A stretch of 64,000 nt of DNA. It comes from Guadua angustifolia. Its lineage: Eukaryota > Streptophyta > Magnoliopsida > Poales > Poaceae. The notes beneath the pieces were generated by a model. That model saw only the letters and a program-made list of their open reading frames with translations. It was not told where the DNA came from and ran no database searches. The stretch is from assembly GCA_036346375.1 (NCBI GenBank), contig CM070511.1:3410001-3474000 (forward strand). The letters run 5' to 3'. Of this stretch, positions 59,410-64,000 are shown in pieces. The translations under genes were made by a program, and so were the position numbers. How positions within the stretch are numbered: the stretch's first letter is position 1; every line of letters starts with the position of its first letter.

Positions 59410-60780
59410 GTATGAATCATAGTTAGTATAAGAACATGTGTATGTTGATATATACACTTATAATAAAAAGGTTGCACAAGTATCCAATACTAATCACATA
59501 AAGATTTAAGGAATAAATGAAAAAGGTATGTATTTATGATAGAATAATAGTAGGAAATAAGATCTTGAATGTATGAATTTAGAAATCTATAGACATATTG
59601 CTTTGAATTTGAATCCTACAAAACAACCTAATGTTTTGTAACACTAATCCTTCTAGTTTAAATAATTTTTGCACCTTGAATTCATAATCATAATTATGAA
59701 ATTACATAATTTTAACTTCTTGAATTCGTAAAGATAAAAATGAATAATTCATATGAAGCAAGAAATACAAAGAAACATTTAATCTAAAAAGTAATACTAG
59801 TAACCACAAATAATGAAGCAGTGTATACCTAAAACACAAAATATAATTCTGCTAATGAACACCTCTATTTCAGAAAATGAGCATGCATTTGGTTGTTCAA
59901 TCTATCTTTTAGTTGCCCTTATTTTGGTCTACTGTTCTTTGTATGTTCTTATAGAACGACGAATAGATTGCGACAATTCAGAGTTGGTAGACAACGATAT
60001 CACCCTCGACCCGGATTTTGTACCAGACAACGAACAGCAAGGCAAGCACCTCCTTGACCATTTTGATCCTATTTTTTAATTAAATACTTTTCAATGTTTA
60101 CAAATCTATTATGCACACGCGTACTTTCCTTAAAAATGCTATATTGGATTGATGGTAGATAAACCTGTTATATCTTGAAACTTCCTCAATAAATTCGATC
60201 ATGTGATCCTTGTTAACCATAAGAAAAAGGGTAGGCAATATATAATGTCAACTGGGTATACACGAATATTAACAATGCTTAGTCATACTTAATTAGAAAC
60301 AAAGTAGATGATCCACTCAAAACTACTTCTTAAGGGTTTTGAAAATGCTGGATATGACATGATGTTGACTAATAGTATTTTGATTAAAAATCCCAAAATG
60401 AAACTATGATTTTGATGCAGGCAATTATTGGCAATAGCCAGTTGTGTAAGGATTGATCTTGTACATAGTGTAGGGAGAAGTATTGCTTGTATAAGATTAA
60501 GGACCGAGCTATGGGTTGTTTTTGAGCCAAGATATCCGTACAACCACGAGTACTGGTATAGGACAGTTTTAATCTATTAAGTTGCTTAAATCTGGCTTTG
60601 CACATTGGTAGGTGGGAGATAGTAGAAGCAATCTAGTAGGGTTTGTTTGTGAGGGGCTTTCACACCTCGGTGTGGGTAAATGTATACCAGTATAACTGTG
60701 TATGCCTTGTTATGAGAAGAAACCTTTATTGCAGGGGTACTGCTAACAACCTTTATTGCAGGGGTACTGCTAACATACTT
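59410..60780 (+). repeat. Fragment of a fourth chromovirus LTR family
   Basis: It carries an exon 2-like block at 59968-60042 (75 nt, after GACGAATAG, ending CAGCAAG|GCAAGC) that reads SELVDNDITLDPDF and continues in frame to a motif like the GKSCFDH of T (GKHLLDHFDPIF). Flanking sequence is AT-rich. The fragment ends around 60780 against CACTA transposase sequence, before any exon 3 could occur. Confidence 0.5.
60721..60774. repeat. 27-bp tandem duplication
   Basis: Two perfect copies of AACCTTTATTGCAGGGG plus TACTGCTAAC (60721-60747, 60748-60774), at the LTR/CACTA boundary. Confidence 0.9.
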
Positions 60781-62072
60781 TGTTTTTACAAGTGATCCTT
60801 CATTATGATCGCAGCATACGTAGGGAGATTCCTCTGTATCATTCAGGACACTAATGTCTACGTCCACCGTGAAAGGAGGCAGCTCGTCGAACTGATTATA
60901 CTCTTCTTCGTCCATGTCGCCCTCAACTCCGACTATCCTTCTTTTACCTGGAAGAACAACGTGGCGCCTTGGCTGATCGCTATTGCTAGTATTCTCCTTC
61001 TGCTTTTTGTCCTTCTGCTTTTTCAGTTTGCTATCCATGTCCATCACATAGAATACCTGTGTCACATCATTAGCAAACACGAACGGTTCGTCCCTATAAG
61101 CCACTTGCTTGAGGTCCACGGTTGTCATACCGTACTCGTCGATCTCCACAGCTGTCAGTTTAACCCATTGGCACCGAAATAGAGAGACTTTTAAAGGTCC
61201 ATACTCGAGCTCCCAGATCTGCTCTATGAAACCATAGTAGGTGTCCATCTTTCCATTATTGTCCAAGGCATCTATACGGACGCCGCTGTTTTGGTTGGTG
61301 CTCTTGCTATCCTGGGTTGTCGTGTAAAATGTGTACCCATTTATCACATACCCTTGGAATGATACAATTGTCGTGGATAGTCCCCGAGCCAAGAGTTTCA
61401 ACTGTTCATCATCTGTCTGGTTGCCCAACAGTTGCATTTGTAACCAACCGCCAAAATGATCCATTTGCTCGACTGCGATCCACTTATCTAACTTCTGTGG
61501 GTATTGGTCCCGTAGATTCGTCTCGTGATCATAGATATACGGAGCCACTACATTTGCTTGTTTAAATACCGTGAAATGTGCTTATTTAAATGAAAGTAGA
61601 TCGTCGCTACAGGATTCTTTTCTCCCTAGAATCCCTTTTCCCCGTAGCCTCCCCTCATGGCGTGATACAGGGACTCCAATCGAATTCAGATCATCAATGT
61701 AATTAACACAAAACTCAATCACCTCCTCTGTGCCAACACCCTGCACAATGCAGCCTTCTGGGCGAGACCGGTTATGAACATACTTCTTTAGGACACCCAT
61801 GTACCTCTCGAAGGGAACATATTGCGAAGGAACACGGGTCCGAGAATTTCTATCTCTTTAACAATGTGGACCATGAGATGGACCATAATATCAAAGAAGG
61901 ATGGAGGGAAGATCACCTCAAGGCTAACCAGACTATCGACCACGTCATCCTGCAGATTAGATACCTTATTCGGCTCGATGACCTTCTGCGACACCGCATT
62001 GAAGAACGAACATAACTTTATGATTGTCCCCCGTACTCAGTCCGGCAGAATACCTCGCACCGCCACTGGAAG
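60780..62072 (-). pseudogene. CACTA transposon TPase remnant (DUF4218-DUF4216 region)
   Basis: Minus strand from 62072. The DUF4218-like part has KVIEPNKVSNLQDDVVDSL, IMVHLMVHIVKEIEILGP and KKYVHNRSRPEGCIVQG. The DUF4216-like part then has ARGLSTTIVSFQGYVINGYTF, YYGFIEQIWELEYG and VFYVMDMDSKLKK. These two domains follow the catalytic TNP2 domain in plant En/Spm transposase-like proteins; the catalytic part is not in this window. Frames shift near 61795 and 61560. Upstream coding is cut at 62073 by LTR E10; downstream it runs into LTR-derived sequence. Non-functional. Confidence 0.8.
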
Positions 62073-64000
62073 TGTAACATCCCAAAATTTCATTTCAAAA
62101 ATAGGATAAAAAAATATTTTAAATTATTAATTTTATCGGTTGTCTCAAGTTTATTTGTCTTCTATTTATTTTCTGGATTTCTCTAGAATTCAAAAGAAAA
62201 AGACTTTTTCCTATTTTTAGAAAAACTTAAAACTATTTCCTTTTAAAAAAATAAAATAAAAACCCTATTTAAGTTGGAATTTTTTTTTAAAAAAAATATA
62301 TCACAAGGAAGTTCGGTGAATTTTCTCATTATTTGTTAAAATCCTGATTTCAAAACCTTTCCAAAAGTCTCATCAATTAAAAATATAGTTTGGAGACAAA
62401 ATAAAAGATTTAGTTTTGCTAAAATTATCTTATTTAATATAAATAGACATAAGGAATTTTTGTGAAATTTCCTACATTTGTCAAATTATATATTTTCTAA
62501 AGCTTTTCCGAAAGCTTTAACAAAATAAAAATATATGTTGATATAAAAATAAAATATTTGGTGGTACCAAAATATTTTAGTTGATCTCAAAATGTCCTAA
62601 TTAAACTCTCTGAATTTTCTTAGAATTTTTGGGGTTGTTTTAGTATTTTCCAAATTAAAAAGATATTAAAAACAATAGAAAAGTATTTACTGTACACGAA
62701 TAAAATTATTATTTTATGTAATAATATTTTATTTGTGTTACCAAGGCTGTGAGTGACGTTCCAGATTTTTCCCGGATTTTTGAACCGTCGTTTGCTATTT
62801 ATTTCGATTTTATTGGTTAATTTGGATTAAATAAACAGTAACACTACAGTAACTCCGGCTGTTTCCCGTCAGTTTCCAGTCATAACTCCGGCGAGCGTTT
62901 TCCGACGATCCGCTGGTCCGATCGCCCTATAAATTGAATCACAGATTTCAACGTGTGTTCTCTTTAGAACCCAATTGGAATTTTTCCCATCGGAGGTTTC
63001 GATCTTCCTGCGTGAGTCATTCTTTTCAACTCTGGTGAAAAGTTCAACGAGCTCTCTTGGTCACTCCCGAACTTATTTCGATCTGAAATTTTTACCAGAG
63101 CTTCCTATTGCTGTCCTCTAGCTCCAGTAAAATCAGATTTTGAAAATACCTACCGGAGCACCTCCGGCCACCAATTTCTTTCCCAACTCCGGCGAGCTTT
63201 TCCTGTTGATCCACTGCTCCTTTTAAGCTGAACATTGAACCCTAGATGCCTCTCCTCATTCCCCACATCATACTAAAATATCAGCATCAGAATCGAAACG
63301 GATCTCCCTCGGCAAGCCTTCTTCCCCAACTCCGGTGAGAACTTCGGCGAGCTCTACCGAGCACTCCCGAACTCCGTTCATCCTCAAATGTTTTGTGGAG
63401 CACCCCCATGATGTTTGCAATATCCCTGTGAAACAGTTTTGGAAGATTCCAAACAGAGCAGCCGCGCCGCCGCATTGCCCCGAGCACCGCCCCCACGTCG
63501 GTCTGTTTTGGCGTCGCGTTCCCTGTCAACTCGTCGACTCTTTTCAAGATCCGTCAATGTCATGTCGTGCCTCAAGGTACCCTCTTTCTTTCATCCAAAT
63601 TTGGTGCAATTTCATCCACTAGATCGAAAGTTATGGCCACCCAAAGATGAAATCTTGCCGGAGCCCATTCTCCCTCTTTTTTACGAGTTTGGCCATGAAA
63701 TTTTTATGGTAGACCCCTCTTGATGTTCCCTACATGGTGCTCATCCTAACTTATGGTTTTGACCTCGTGATTTTGCGCAGAAAATTCTTTTCTCTGATCA
63801 GACTGCGCTGCGGACAGCAGAAAACTTCGTCGCGCGTTCCCCGTTGATCCAGAAGTTAAAACTCAGATCCGTTCGAGTCACTTTGTGCCAAATGATCCCA
63901 GATAACTCTCTGTAAAATTTGGTTAGGTTTCGTGCAGTACTTTAATAGTTATGACTGTTTGATCTATTAGCTCTAGGAGCCGTTCATCGGCGGTTTGTGA
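62073..64000 (+). repeat. LTR E10 (start of an element continuing past the window)
   Basis: Starts TGTAACATCCCAAAATTTC inside the CACTA gene, with AT-rich first 700 bp like the other chromovirus LTRs here. TATA-like CTATAAATT lies at 62927-62935. Two diverged copies of a ~300-bp unit occur at 62884-63100 and 63185-63400. Whether this is a solo LTR or a full element cannot be seen. Confidence 0.75.
62927..62935 (+). promoter_or_regulatory. TATA-like box of LTR E10
   Basis: CTATAAATT, about 855 bp into the LTR. Confidence 0.4.

Overview
This window is plant nuclear DNA, almost certainly from a grass (Poaceae). It looks like heterochromatic, repeat-packed sequence: I find no host protein gene, no rRNA or tRNA gene and no bacterial feature. 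Nearly all of it is nested Ty3/gypsy LTR retrotransposons, mostly chromodomain-bearing Tekay/Del-like chromoviruses with 3-3.5 kb LTRs. There is also a non-autonomous Tat-like element with an antisense gene, a non-coding LTR element, and CACTA (En/Spm) debris. The grass call rests on the Tat-type antisense 'gypsy type transposon' gene and on the TTTAGTCCCGGTT-type CACTA mini-element. I cannot name the species.

Layout. 1-2472: 3' LTR and 3' tail of a minus-strand element (V). 2473-5449: truncated plus-strand LTR of family X. 5450-22712: minus-strand Tekay-like element E3, with its 3' LTR near 5.5-7.6 kb and coding at 7683-9449 and 19917-22712. E3 is split by the Tat-like element U (9450-19916), which itself carries two solo LTRs: S (12054-15616) and Q (17386-18387). 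22713-52541: plus-strand non-coding element Y, inserted in the gag of E3 and split by a 21.3 kb minus-strand array T (28759-50076). T has the form LTR-internal-LTR-internal-LTR and is bounded by one perfect 5-bp target duplication. 52542-58783: 5' half of family X on the minus strand (protease, gag, an intact pre-gag ORF, LTR). 58784-64000: a CACTA mini-element, a chromovirus LTR fragment, a CACTA transposase remnant, and the start of another LTR (E10).

How the parts relate. All gag-pol genes are broken by stops and frameshifts, many of them C-to-T at CAG or CGA codons. The two X LTRs face opposite ways yet share the same 5-bp flank, which suggests one X insertion split by an inversion of about 50 kb (2473-52541).

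The most interesting signal is inside the LTRs. Families X, S and T share a small three-exon gene layout with identical intron phases. It has a phase-1 exon 2 ending AAG|GCAAGT (a GC-AG intron) and a short acidic exon 3 that opens in frame and stops. X and T also share an extra sense ORF between the primer-binding site and gag, whose start codon directly follows a splice-acceptor-like AG. These two layers may form an unrecognised accessory gene system of Tekay-like elements.
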